A model generated the notes under the pieces. It was not told where the DNA came from. It saw nothing but the letters and a program-made list of their open reading frames with translations, and ran no database searches. The translations under genes were made by a program, and so were the position numbers. A stretch of 64,000 nt of DNA from Isoetes taiwanensis (taxonomy: Eukaryota > Streptophyta > Lycopodiopsida > Isoetales > Isoetaceae): the NCBI GenBank assembly GCA_021234155.1, contig JAJEKV010000025.1, positions 476,474 through 540,473 on the forward strand, written 5' to 3'. The first letter of the stretch is position 1, and each line of letters starts with the position of its first letter. Shown one piece after another: positions 19,990 to 30,712 of this stretch.

Positions 19990-20620
19990 TTTGTGCAAAG
20001 CAAGGATGCACAGATCAGCACTCAGCACTCAGTTAAACAAACTGATGACTTTACGCTCGACAGGGCAGCCAACTGATTTGCAAATGGCCTTGGCCTCCCA
20101 CTTTGAAGAGGAAAAATCTAGTTTCATTGAAGAAATGAATGGCTTAAAGATGCCAATTGAGAGTTTGACAAATGAATTGCATGCCATGCATTAGAGGCTG
20201 CCATCCAAGAAATCAGCAGGGATTTGGAGGCAAATGATGCTAGTGAGAGTAGAATAAAGGAAATGATATTATATGTAGAAAAATCTGATGTAATTTTCTT
20301 GCATCCTACTCCTCTACTTGCATCAGAATCAAGGGCATTAACTTCTGGCCATGTGAATACATGTAGCAATTGCAATGGTGCCTCGACTCTATACTGCTGG
20401 TTTTACCATGTTGTGGACATCCCTACTGTCTATTTTGTCTATCATACAAGGTTTCCACAACAAACCAGTGTATACATGAGTGTTTGTGGCCTGAAGATCT
20501 GCGTCAAATCATGGGACTCTCTACTCAACAAGGTATTTTTAATTATGTTATCTTCACTAATTACATTTGTTTTACTATTCTCACAGAAAGCAACCGCTTT
20601 GATTTGAACATGTGTGATTT
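19990..20620 (+). pseudogene. Coiled coil and RING-like zinc-binding remnant (pair 2)
   Basis: SHFEEEKSSFIEEMNGLKMPIESL (20,100-20,170) and, one frame shift later, AAIQEISRDLEANDASESRIKEM (20,198-20,265) form a coiled coil. Next come a C-x2-C (CSNC, about 20,364) and, in the next frame, LPCCGHPYCLFCLSYK followed by QCIHEC (20,405-20,490). Together they give the C-x2-C...C-x-H-x2-C-x2-C...C order of a RING finger, as found in ubiquitin ligases. The order coiled coil then RING is unusual, and the frame break inside the zinc site means it cannot fold as it stands. It lies on the same strand as the Ulp1-type protease remnant downstream. Confidence 0.4.
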
Positions 20621-20639
20621 TCATTACTATCTAGACATC

Positions 20640-21270
20640 TAGTTGCTTGTTAGGTAAAAGTCCAAATTGGCATTCAGCTTTTACATGGATTTATCTTCTG
20701 TTGTCCTTAAAGTAAATGTATTTGAAGGTCAGTGTAATTTGATGTAACCCCATGAACACATTCATTTCATATTTTGTACATATCTTCTGTCATAAATACC
20801 TTATGAATTTGCTTGTTACATTTACATATAACATTAGGATGCATATTATAATGCATATGAATGTACTTTCTAAGTTTCCACTTTACATTTGTGGATGATA
20901 TTTTGCTTTCTTCTTTTTAGGTACATCTACCTTACATTTCTTGCATTTCTCAAATTTACTTACATATTTTGCTTTCTTCTTTTTAGGTACATCTACCTTA
21001 CATTTCTTGCATTTCTCAAATTTACTTACATTGCTTTTGATTGCATTTGATTCACAGTTGTCTTACATCTGTTTACAGTTAATGCTATGATTATGTATGT
21101 TTACATCTGTTTTACAGTTATTGTTATGATTATCTCTAATTTACATTTCTCATTGTTTCTTATTGCATTTACTATCTCAATTTGCAGAATCTTGGTAGCA
21201 TCAAGAAACGAAGCTACTGAGAGAGGGTAATGTAAACAACATATAGGATAAATGCGTATGACTTACGTTC
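20640..21270. repeat. TTACAT-rich stretch with a 66-bp tandem duplication
   Basis: A unit starting ATATTTTGCTTTCTTCTTTT and ending CAAATTTACTTAC is repeated twice without a gap between about 20,899 and 21,030. The wider stretch 20,690-21,180 is full of TTACAT/TACATT. The same kind of composition, complementary, marks 26,490-26,930. It behaves like an intron between coding pieces. Confidence 0.7.
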
Positions 21271-22410
21271 ATGCCACTTTGTCATAATGCAGGTGTAAAG
21301 AGTATCTTTGCTGGAAAAGGGTGGAAGTTATCATTTTCAGAGGTCTCAAGAGCTGAAAAATCAACTAAAGATGATGCCATTTGTCTCTTGAGTCCATCCA
21401 CATCCATGTCATCTCTGAAAGCAACATCGTATCACAATGAGAAGGCAGAAACGTATTCAGGACAACATGAGGAGATGACAAAACCATACTAGGTAAGTTC
21501 TTGTATTGTAAGTTTGACTATAAGCTCCATTTGTATTTTAGATAAACTAATTGGGAAAATGTGTGATTGCGGGTGAGAGCATAACTCAAGCGAGATATCC
21601 CGGATGTGGAAACCGAAGTTGGCTTCATTGCGAGAAAAGAGCCCATCGTTGAGTGATCACATTCATTATCTTTTTTACTGTGTGATAATTTTTAAACTTG
21701 AGGTTGTTACTTTCAAGATCAAAGCGCTGAATTAGCTTGCAAGAATGATGACAAAAATTTTCCTAATGTTTCTGAAGTTAAAGAAGTACCTATTGAAGAT
21801 TCTCTATGGCGTGCATGCGTGTTTCTTAGTACTCTCCAGCTTTGCAACAACTTATATTCAAGGTTGTAATTTGAATCAATAGCAGATGAAGATAAGAGTC
21901 TTGATGTAGAAGGGGCCTTGGAGACTGTAGCCAAGGCCACACAAAAGTTTATGGAGACGGAGGATGCTACCCCAAAACTAAAAAAATCCTCGAGATAGAA
22001 AGGAGGCAACATCTCGCTAAAAGGTGTGTTGCATAAACGCTAGACATGCACTTATAGCATATTAATAAAGCATACATGCTAGTTGAATGGTTTCTAGCTA
22101 TGTTACTGACAGGATTAATAACTCATACTTCTTTTTATAGGCATAAATCTGGTGAAACAGCAATTGGTCCAAGGTATTAATATATTTATGCTATTGATCA
22201 TGCATTATTTGACACTTACACTTTGATCCTTCATTGTAGAGATGTGACGAAGAAGTTGTCTTCCTACACTCCTTTTGTGCCATTCAAGAACAGTCCTCCT
22301 GATCCTCCAATGAAAGTGGTGGATATTGACGTGCAAGATTTGTGTACAACCAAATCAAAAATGACTAGTCGCCTTGTGGAACTCTATAAGGTGTAATATC
22401 TTTGTGCTTT
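21271..22410 (+). pseudogene. Unidentified coding pieces between RING-like and protease remnants
   Basis: The frame 21,271-21,492 (MPLCHNAGVKSIFAGKGWKLSFSEVSR) and the plus-strand frame 21,720-21,860 (ELACKNDDKNFPNVSEVKEVPIEDSLWRACVFLSTLQL) look coding. So do 21,880-22,000 (ADEDKSLDVEGALETVAKATQKFM) and 22,240-22,395 (DVTKKLSSYTPFVPFKNSPPDPPMKVVDIDVQDL). Introns ending in TTTTATAG or TTGTAG separate some of them. They probably form the linker region of one large protein ending in the Ulp1-type domain. No domain is recognised in this part. Confidence 0.4.
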
Positions 22411-22659
22411 TGCCTTGTAGACTAGAATAGGTTAGCTTGCCGAGAGGTTAGAGATAGAATAGGCTGCAGCCTAACTATCTTGCCTTAGGTGTTGCTATTT
22501 GAGAGGGGTAGAGCGAGGTTTTGATAGTGTTTAAAAAATGGGGATAGGGGATAAAAGGGTAAGTAGGTTTTAGAAAATAAGGTTGGCCTTTTGCTTTAGA
22601 ATAGAGTATGTAATTACGTAATTAAGTTACGTATTCTTTATGTAACTTATTCTGTTGTT

Positions 22660-23450
22660 ACTAGGTATTGTATGATACTTTGCCTTTGGAATGGAAAAGT
22701 AAGATTTTTTTTTTTTACCCATCTTATAACTATTTCTGCTTCAAGGAGGCTACGGGAAATAAGAGAAGAATTGACACGTCAAGATCTATTATAGACATAG
22801 TAAAACAGGGAACTAAAGGGCTAGTTATGGCTAAAGTGCAGTATATTCTTCTACCTGTGCCTTGAGAATGAGCACTTTTGTCTTTGGCCATATTTGCTTT
22901 TCGCAGAAAGGTAATGATAAATCAATTTACATCTTAAACAGCACGAAAGGCTATCCGACAAACTAAAAAGGCAATTAGAGGGTATGTTTCAACCTTCTTT
23001 CTTTCAGAATTATTCTTTTCCATTTTACATGAATGCTTTTACATGTGCAGATTGCATACACAAATATTGACTATATTAATGAGTCAAACCTCCAATGGCA
23101 TGGATTTTGTGAGGAGAAACAATGTGAAGGGGATTGACCATCTCGAAGTACCTCAACAGCCCGACTTGACGTCTTGCGGGTTGTATGTGATGGGCTTCAT
23201 GCATAAATTTGTCAACCTGCCTTGTCTCGGAAGGGAATTGAAAGTAAGTTCTTTTCTCAACTTGCGTGACGCTTCATGTAGGGAACCCGATTCTAACATT
23301 GGTGTATTATTTATTGCTTATTTCATAGGTTACATCTAGCTGGATTTCACATCGTAAGATCGCTCTCACGGGCGAGAAGTTTTGGCGTAAGCTCTACTTA
23401 AGCCTTTGTGAAGATGGAGATGCTATTCAAGGGACCAGTGGTAGTTGAAT
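22660..23450 (+). pseudogene. Ulp1/SENP-type (C48) cysteine protease domain remnant
   Basis: VQYILLPVP (about 22,837-22,863) followed, with shifts, by an HFSLAIF-like segment matches the catalytic-His region of C48 proteases. HLEVPQQPDLTSCGLYVMGFM (23,137-23,200) matches the oxyanion Gln and catalytic Cys region (Q...x5-CG). LPCLGRELKVS and the terminal KIALTGEKFWRKLY segment follow at about 23,218-23,400. Cellular C48 enzymes process SUMO; many large plant transposons carry related domains. The frameshift and stop between the His and Cys regions disable this copy. It is on the opposite strand to, and ends facing, the transposase remnant at 24.66-27.47 kb. Confidence 0.7.
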
Positions 23451-24658
23451 CTTACTTGGATGCTGCCATTGTATTTGATAGATTGTTATAGAGATAGATT
23501 TGTTGCCATGTTAAAGGCTATAACTTGCTACCTTGTTTGATAATCTGCTACCATGTAACGGGTTATAAATTTGGCTCGCCATACACTTATCTCAATACTC
23601 AGTTCAATTTGAATGTAATTGCACCTGCAATGCTTAAACTATAAAAAAGAGAGATTCACAAAGGGATCAAAATGTTGTATGTATTTAGTTCTTAACATTT
23701 GACTTGCACCTATCAGAATATATCCAAGTTGATGTTCTTGTCCCAAGCTTGCACTTTTTTTCTTCTTGTCAATGTGTTGTCATTGAAAGCCACAAAAATT
23801 GCATTTACACTTATTCTCCATCATTTTATGCTATCAAACCAAGCCAACCTTTAGTCGAGCGGCTTCAATCTGAAGATAGATCATGAAGCACCCAATTGTG
23901 TTATTGATAGAAGTAGATGTTGGTTGCTCTAATTGACCATACTTCCATCTACAAGACTCTCTTGCTTGCTAAATCCCCAACATGTCTTCATGCTTGCTAA
24001 ATCAACAAGCCTTCATGACATGGGTGCTTGCTAAATCCCCAACACTTGTATTACAGAGTGTGATGGTTCTGAGGAAACTTCGGAGGCAACCTCTCATCCT
24101 CGGACTCCGACATTTCATGGATTACATGATGAAGAGGTTGCTGTTGTAGATGCATTATTGGACACACTTTCATCGCCTTGACATGTTTTCATAAAGCAAG
24201 GTATTTGAGTATTTTCATAAGTGCATATGCAATTTATATCTTCTATCCTTCATGTTGTATTCTTATGATGCAGGTCCACGGCTAAGGCTAGGTCCATGGG
24301 ATGATACGTACATGCATGCAAGAGTTGTGTAATATTCATAACAATCTACAATCAATGTGAACATCATCAATATATAAATACACTATTGTCTTTTGCAGCA
24401 TCTTCATATTTGCATATAAATATGTCCTCACTATGGGTTTGCCTTGTACAACAATCAAGCAACTCTTTTTAAATAATAACTCTTTCTTCTGCCCTAGAGC
24501 CAATTCCAAAAATATTAAGGGTGTACAAAGTCAACATCTCTTAATTACGAATTATAGAGCTGCATGCACTTAATTACATTACATAAGACTACTGATCGAT
24601 GGACTACAAAAAAAAATTCAGAAATATCTAACTATGTAAATCTGATGTAAAACAGAGT
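23451..24658. other. Space between the two convergent remnants, one short coding-like piece
   Basis: A short plus-strand frame at about 24,057-24,180 (ECDGSEETSEATSHPRTPTF) has coding-like composition and stops at TGA. The phrase TGCTTGCTAAATCCCCAACA recurs at about 23,965 and 24,031, marking a local duplication. Otherwise it is AT-rich with no recognised features. Confidence 0.4.
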
Positions 24659-27467
24659 TCACATAACATCTACAATCTCTGGCAGACTTCCTAGTAGCAT
24701 CTCGTGCCAGTATTGAGACAGTTCATATGCATAAGCAACACCTTTTATCTTGTGTTTAACTGGCTGTAATGCAAATCTCACCCCTATTACCGAGGCTCGG
24801 GATGGACAAAAAACTCGCTTGCCTTTTAGTAACTTGTACTTCTGATGGCAGCCAGGTATCAGCTCAAAGTAGTTACCCGTAATAACCTCATTACCACTAT
24901 AAAATAAGTTTCCATAGTCATCCATAGTATCTGCTTCAAGTGCATGTTTCACTTCTGTGCATTGGAGGATATAATAAGGGACCCCCTCATGATTATGCGA
25001 GCTGTGAATGCTCCAAAATAATCACCAACTCGCAAGTGTCTCATCGATATTGTCGATGTCATTTGCCCATAAATCCTCCACCTCATTCTCACCATCTCCA
25101 AGATCGATCCTATTAGTAGGCTCTAGTTTTCTCAACTCCCACCTGCCACAATGGTCAGCAGCCTCACAAGCAGGCCAATCAAAATTTATGCATGCCTTGC
25201 AAAAACATGAAAGAGGCATGCACAATAACTTTGTTGGGTCATTTGCGTCTATTGACGACACGCAATGAATTGATTGCACCCCTTTTACTGGAAGCACATC
25301 AAATCTTTGGGATCGATCAATGTCAGTCACCTCCCAAAATACCCTCTCCACATCTGATTTTTCTCCCTCAAGACCTCACAAGCGATTCTTTGCATTTTTT
25401 TACTACCTTTCCATCCTTTTTCTTTGTTCCGCTTCAAGCCACAGTTTATCAATTGCCCCTTCTCCATCGTGTGTGCCTTTCCCATGTCCTGAACCAAAGA
25501 AATTCCACTGCATTCTTATTTTATGTTGTTGATGATATCTTGTTACATGATAGAATGCTCGTCTTGACTTAAATTGGGCTGCACACCCATCAGACCAAAC
25601 CAAATGATATTTCATATGGCCAGCACCATTCTCTTGCAACCATTTGAGGTGCATCTTGAATGCATCTTGCAAATGAAGTGTGTATCATGAATCTTGTCAT
25701 CTGAAATAAACGAATGCACACATTTCCTCAATTTTCCATTTACCTTGAACATGGTAATATGAACCAAAATACTAATTTGTTCATTGTACCAATGTTGTGC
25801 TTGAATCTCATTAAATGGCTTCAAGGTATAATTCTCTCGAGAAATCAACAATCGATAGCATGAATCATCACGAAGTGTTCGTATGGATTCCTTAAACCGC
25901 TTTGCTTTGCCAATGTGCCACAAAGTTGTGATATATAAACTTGGACATATGATCAAACATGTTGTCCAACATATCCTTTGCTTTGCCATTCTTGTCAATT
26001 AACTTCACAACCGGGAAGTTCCCTTCTTGAAGGTTCATTTACATAATTATAAACTTGCCAATCAGCAGATTCTTCAACGCTTTCATCCTTTTCTCTAGGA
26101 CACAACTCAATTAATTTTTTTCCCACAACTTTCACATTTTGAGTTGATACATGCTAGCTTGTGCCACTCCTCACCTTTGCCCTGCGGCATACCATGGCTC
26201 TCAAAGCGTGCTCACATTATCAAAATTTTTCTTCTTGGCTTGACAAATTCCAGCATTAGCCGGAAGCACACACAATGCAATTGCAAAAACAATTCTCGTG
26301 AAATTTTGACCTCATCATATTGAATGCCTTCTTGAATAAATCTGCTTGCTCGTGCTTCACACAACAACATGTATTTCTCTCCTTTAGCTTTCGTATGCAA
26401 GAGGGTTTTAAGTATTCGAACTGTCTAATGCCGATCTTGACTTACGGATCTTTGATCAACAAAGCTCTGGTATAGTTCAGCTGCAAAATTACAAGGTTAG
26501 AATCATTCACACATTCACGAAAATTTCACATCTATGTAAATTATCTCCCAAAACCTCACATCCTTACATAAAATGTACTCCATAGGAAGAATTCACATAT
26601 TTTCTTGACATCTACAGTCCTACATTATTGTACATCACTTTCTCATGCTTACATCTATAACACATTTTGTAATTTGTTTTCAAGTTGTAAATCATATCAA
26701 CATTGACATCTACTACAATCCTACACTTTTTTACATATTTGTATGCCTACATCTTGAGCACATCTTAAAAGTTATTTACAGAAAAAAACATTTGCATTTA
26801 CACTACAAGAAATGTAGGATAGATCTACATGACTACTGTGATCATAACTAGAGTACATTTGATGTTCTTTTTTGAATGAAATGAAACAGATCTACTTGAC
26901 TTTTACATCCCTAACCTAGAATTCTATTTAGACTAAAAATACTACCATACCTGTGTAATGTCAATGTATTGAATCGGTTCAGTCCTCTTCTTCATGACAT
27001 CTCTGACTTTTGGTGACACTTTTGTATTATCTAACCAGAATTGAGCAACTCTGTCCTTCATAGCTTGATCTATGGCATTTCTTCTTGGCTTTCGACCTGC
27101 CAATGCCCATAAATTTGCTCCACACAATGACATCTTTTTTCTTCTTTCTGCTGCTAGCTTCATATTTCTAGGATGTAATTTGAGCAGTTTGGCTAGTGTA
27201 TATTTTTACATCATTATACAAAAAATATTGGACATCCTTTCATGCATCTACCCCGCTTGAGCATTCCGGTCTATTATTCTCATTTGCAGATCTTTCGGGT
27301 GCAAGATGCTCCTTGTCCTTATCTTTGACATTTTTAGAGCCCGGAGGGCTTCCTCTACCACGCTTCGGTGCCATGGAATGCAAGATCAAACGCCAATGCA
27401 AAAAATGATTATCCCTAACAGGATTGCACAGGGTTTTGGAATTAGAGAAACATTCTTTCTCTTCCAT
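24659..27467 (-). pseudogene. Transposase-like remnant of the SDG/GHGKG family (pair 2)
   Basis: Minus-strand pieces run as follows: MAPKRGRGSPPGSKNVKDKDK (start at about 27,374), VAQFWLDNTKVSPKVRDVMKKR (about 27,060-26,990), ARASRFIQEGIQYDEVKISREL (about 26,330), LISRENYTLKPFNEIQAQHWYNEQISILVHI (about 25,850-25,760), HLVWSDGCAAQFKSRRAFY (about 25,600), MQWNFFGSGHGKGTHDGEGA (about 25,510-25,450) and a C-terminal part to 24,659 (GNYFELIPGCHQKYKLLKGK). Proteins with this motif order occur as long unnamed families in plants and animals; the paired Asp motifs suggest an RNase-H-fold nuclease, which is inference. Frame breaks near 25,680 and 25,960 and intron-like gaps are present. Confidence 0.65.
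26490..26930. repeat. ACAT/TACATC-rich probable intron of the minus-strand remnant
   Basis: Short irregular repeats of CTTACAT, ACATCTACA and TTTACAT fill this stretch, which lies between two coding pieces of the minus-strand gene. It matches in style, on the other strand, the filler at 20,690-21,180. Confidence 0.5.
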
Positions 27468-27945
27468 TCTGCCCCATTATGGGTCTGCATTGAATGTCCC
27501 ATTCTATCAAGAAGAATTGGGTGCGAATTTTTTGCACTGGATCAGGCTCCCGAAATCGACAAATGGATCTGCACATTTTGCCATTGCATGAATTAGACAG
27601 ATAGAACATGTAGCATACCCCGAACCTCCTGAATGATCCACCATTTTTCGCAGAGTCCAACATCCTGAATAGCATTGCATGCTAGGCTTGATGCCTCTTG
27701 TGGAGAAAAAAATACACTTCTTGCCCTGCCGGAACCAACTGCTAAATTCTTGGCTTCATGTTTCCAAATCTGTGCTACAGTTGAAGAGCAGATTTCATTT
27801 TAGGTATGGGACCTGCCCTTTTTGTCCTTTTGAACCAATCTTGGGAGCACCGAATTTTAGAAAAGCCATTTTTTGAAGCCTTCTTTGATGTTCCTGATTA
27901 TTTTTCAATCCCTGATTGCTTCTAACATTTTTTCAAACATGCCAG

Positions 27946-28018
27946 TTTTGCAGAATATTACAATTTGGATAATGTCAACTTTGGCGTTTGGAGAGTGCTA
28001 AATGATGATGTGGTTAAG
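27946..28018 (+). pseudogene. Orphan pirin-like exon
   Basis: Between an acceptor (GCCAG) and a donor (AAG then GTATTG) the sequence reads FAEYYNLDNVNFGVWRVLNDDVVK. This matches the first cupin motif of pirins (SFADYY...GFGxLRVLNDD). Pirins are non-haem iron proteins acting as quercetinases or transcription cofactors. The next conserved pirin block (GFGMHPHRDME) is not found downstream, so this is a single exon left from a gene or carried here by a transposon. Confidence 0.55.
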
Positions 28019-28506
28019 GTATTGTGTAATCATTTATCAGGGGAATATAGTCTAACCAAAGCCATGAATGAATAGTTAAATATTGATGTTAATTTATATC
28101 TCTTACACTATGGCCTCGTTCATGAAGGCTTTGGAACCCATAGCCATAGAAATGGAGAGATTTTCACATATGTTCTACAAAAAACTATTCTATTCTATTC
28201 TATTCTACAAGGGAAACTGACACATAAAGATAGGTTTGGCTAATAGGATTCTAAATCAACTCAAATTTATTTGAGATTGAGCATCTGAAAAGGAAAATAA
28301 AAATTATGTCCCATGCTGCATTGGGACGAGGAAGTGTGCAGTAAGTACATAAGTGCTGGATCAGGGGTTACTCATTGTGAAATGAATAACAGCAGTGAAA
28401 TGTAAGTTACTTAAATCAAACTATATAAAACAATTTTTACATACTTGTACATGTTATCTGATTTCCATGTTATCTGATTTCCATGAATTTTGTTGTGGAT
28501 GTCCAG

Positions 28507-28750
28507 ACTCTATTGGAAGATTGAATACGTAAGCAGGGTAGGATTTTTATGGGACTACATGAAGAAAGATCGAATTCAAGTACCAGATTTCGTATATAAG
28601 CACGACAAGGAACTGGAGAGGAGGCCTCTGATGGATTATGGGTTAGATGCAGATCCTTTTGTGGCAGTCGAGATGGATCCTGCTCTTTATGTCAAAAATA
28701 GATACCGTTTAGAAGGCATGCATGCTGCATCTTATTGTCAAGTTTATTAG
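28507..28750 (+). pseudogene. Unidentified terminal exon with conserved look
   Basis: After an acceptor GTGGATGTCCAG the frame LYWKIEYVSRVGFLWDYMKKD, then DFVYKHDKELERRPLMDYGLDADPF, runs to a stop at 28,750. It has 80 residues rich in Trp, Tyr and Asp, with no frame break. The composition suggests the end of a conserved soluble protein, but I cannot name it. The pirin-like exon 490 bp upstream need not belong to the same gene. Confidence 0.4.
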
Positions 28751-28759
28751 TGTTTTCAA

Positions 28760-29060
28760 TGGATGTGTCAAAATCCTATGCCTATATTTTTATCAGCCCA
28801 CAATCCAGATGCTTTCTATACCACTTTGTTCGATTGTTTATAAAAGCCTTTTGGTCTTTTAACGATTACAATGAATTGTATTCTACACGAGTTATTCTCT
28901 TATGATTTTTTCTCCAATGTTGCACACAAAATGCATAAATTGTGCACACAAATAATATAATAGGCCCATATGCAAGATATGCAAGAATAACCTTCTTTAG
29001 ATTATGTCCCACACTGCCTCAAATCTGCTTGTTGATGAAATTGAAACATGCACTTCATTT
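28760..29060. other. Intergenic stretch, nothing recognised
   Basis: AT-rich sequence without coding content or repeats that I can recognise. Confidence 0.4.
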
Positions 29061-29069
29061 TGACTATTA

Positions 29070-29230
29070 ACTAACGCATGGCCTAGTGGTTGAGATGGAA
29101 AGCTTGTGGGGCACAGATCGAAGTTCGACAAATTTGAGCGAGAAAGCACATGATAAAAAAATTCAATAGACATGTTTAGGAAAAAGGGTCCAGATTATGC
29201 CTAGGCCTTTGGTCTAGTGGTAACACGCTA
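29070..29230 (+). mobile_element. tRNA-derived (SINE-like) fragments
   Basis: GCATGGCCTAGTGGTTGAGA with a B-box-like GATCGAAGTTCGAC about 35 bp later (29,078-29,135), and TTGGTCTAGTGGTAACACGC (29,211-29,230), carry RNA polymerase III A-box sequences. The second resembles the head of the SINE at 38,872. Neither folds as a complete tRNA, so these are retroposed relics. Confidence 0.5.
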
Positions 29231-29358
29231 CTTCTAGAACATGTATGTCTCATGTATGTCATGTACACCCTACATGACAAAAGCTTGGCCCCATGCTTAA
29301 GAAGAAGGATCCAGATTGCACTACATGACAAAATCTTTGGCCCTTGTGGTCTGATTGG

Positions 29359-29460
29359 ACTACTTGGCAAAATCATAGCCCATGATAGGGGGTTGAATAT
29401 ATGATTGCACTACTTGGCGAAATCCTAGCTCATGATAAAGGGTTGAATACATGTACACAT
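29359..29460. repeat. About 50-bp tandem duplication
   Basis: A unit ACTACTTGGC(A/G)AAATC, then CATGATA and GGGTTGAATA, occurs twice in a row with a few mismatches. A third, more divergent unit lies about 35 bp upstream (ACTACATGACAAAATC). Confidence 0.6.
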
Positions 29461-29539
29461 GTAGGATACTATTTAACCTTATTTTTGAACATTCTAGGAG
29501 AATATTGGGCAAAAATATGCCATGGAATTTCTAACTGCA

Positions 29540-30320
29540 TGTGGAAACCTTACCTATTTTCCTCCTCATGTGGAAACCTTATCTATTTTTCTCCTTGTGC
29601 GGAAACCCTTCTTATTTTCCTCCTCCTGTGGAAACCCTTCCTAATTTCCATCATGCAAGGAAATCGGGAAGGGTTTCCATTCAAAATTTGAATTTTGGGG
29701 TGACGTAGACATGCGCCTTAATGTCGGGCGCCCTTGTTGAAAAGCGTGAGCCACAAAGGCTCACATGTGTAAATATTTTGAAAAAAAAAAAATTCCGTGG
29801 AAACCCTTTCGATTTTCCACTATGGACATGGAAAAAATTAGTGGATATTAATAGTCAAATGGCGATTTTTTTGGGGGTCTAGACAATTTTTGCGGCGAAT
29901 TTTATGAAGGGAGATTTCTTTTAAAAAAACAAAAAATAGCCATATTTAAAACAAGTACTCCAATATTTTTTTAGGATTAGCCAAACTATTTTCCCCTTTT
30001 TTTCCTAAAGAAAAAGGGATTAGCCTTTCTTTATATTATAATAATTACATATTAAATCATTAATAGCCAAACAAAAATGAATTCTTATTATAGACTTTTA
30101 CACACCCCCACCTACTATCATCAATGATACTAATTTTTCAAACTATGAATTTTTATTACATATATCATACATGAATCTTCAAAAAGGAATTGTAAGAAAT
30201 GACCAATATCCCTCTAGCCGGAAGGGTTTCCACGGAAATTCGGAAGGGTTTCCATGGGAGGCCAACCCAAATCAGGCGTACTTAAAACCATGGTACACAA
30301 TGGGCATTGATTATTTGCTG
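29540..30320. repeat. Cluster of GGAAACCCTTCC/GGAAGGGTTTCC motifs (second site)
   Basis: Variants of GGAAACCTTAYC stand at about 29,543 and 29,572, GGAAACCCTT(C/T) at 29,602, 29,631 and 29,800, and the reverse form GGAAGGGTTTCC at about 29,670, 30,221 and 30,241. The 23-bp sequence shared with 6,209-6,231 is at 30,294-30,316. The first four lie in a tandem of about 29-bp units each ending in CCTCCT or similar. No coding content. Confidence 0.6.
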
Positions 30321-30712
30321 AAATGAGTACTTTGCTTATGAAGGATTGATATAAGATAGTGGTAAAGCAATAGAATCAAAGTGCGGCAATGCCACGCACA
30401 TGCTTACTAGCTAGGACAATATCCGGCCACACGTTTACTAGTTAGGACTATATGCAAAGGTATCGTGGTGCACACTACATTTATACAAATGAAAATGAAA
30501 AACAAAAAAAAGTATGTTTTTTTTTTGTCGCAAGTTTTTTTTTTTTTGTATCTTGGCATTTAGATCGACTTTACTTGTTTAGGCATCGGTGGAAACCTCC
30601 CGCCCATATGTTCCATTCAAAAGTCGAGCAATTCTTCATCCATCCGGGATCCTCCTCTTCTGTATCCTTTTCCATCAAATTATTTTAGTTGATCAATCCA
30701 GTAGTTGGATCA
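30321..30712. promoter_or_regulatory. Upstream region of the DRP5A-like gene
   Basis: This is AT-rich sequence with T-runs at 30,517-30,550, leading to a pyrimidine-rich leader (CCATCCGGGATCCTCCTCTTC, about 30,640) just before the first exon. No clear TATA box can be assigned. A segment at 30,385-30,450 contains the partly repeated phrase GCCACACGTTTACTAG/TGCTTACTAG. Confidence 0.3.

Noticed and set aside
29078-29150. tRNA gene
   Set aside because: A- and B-box-like sequences are present but no acceptor stem or anticodon arm pairs convincingly; a SINE-like relic fits better.
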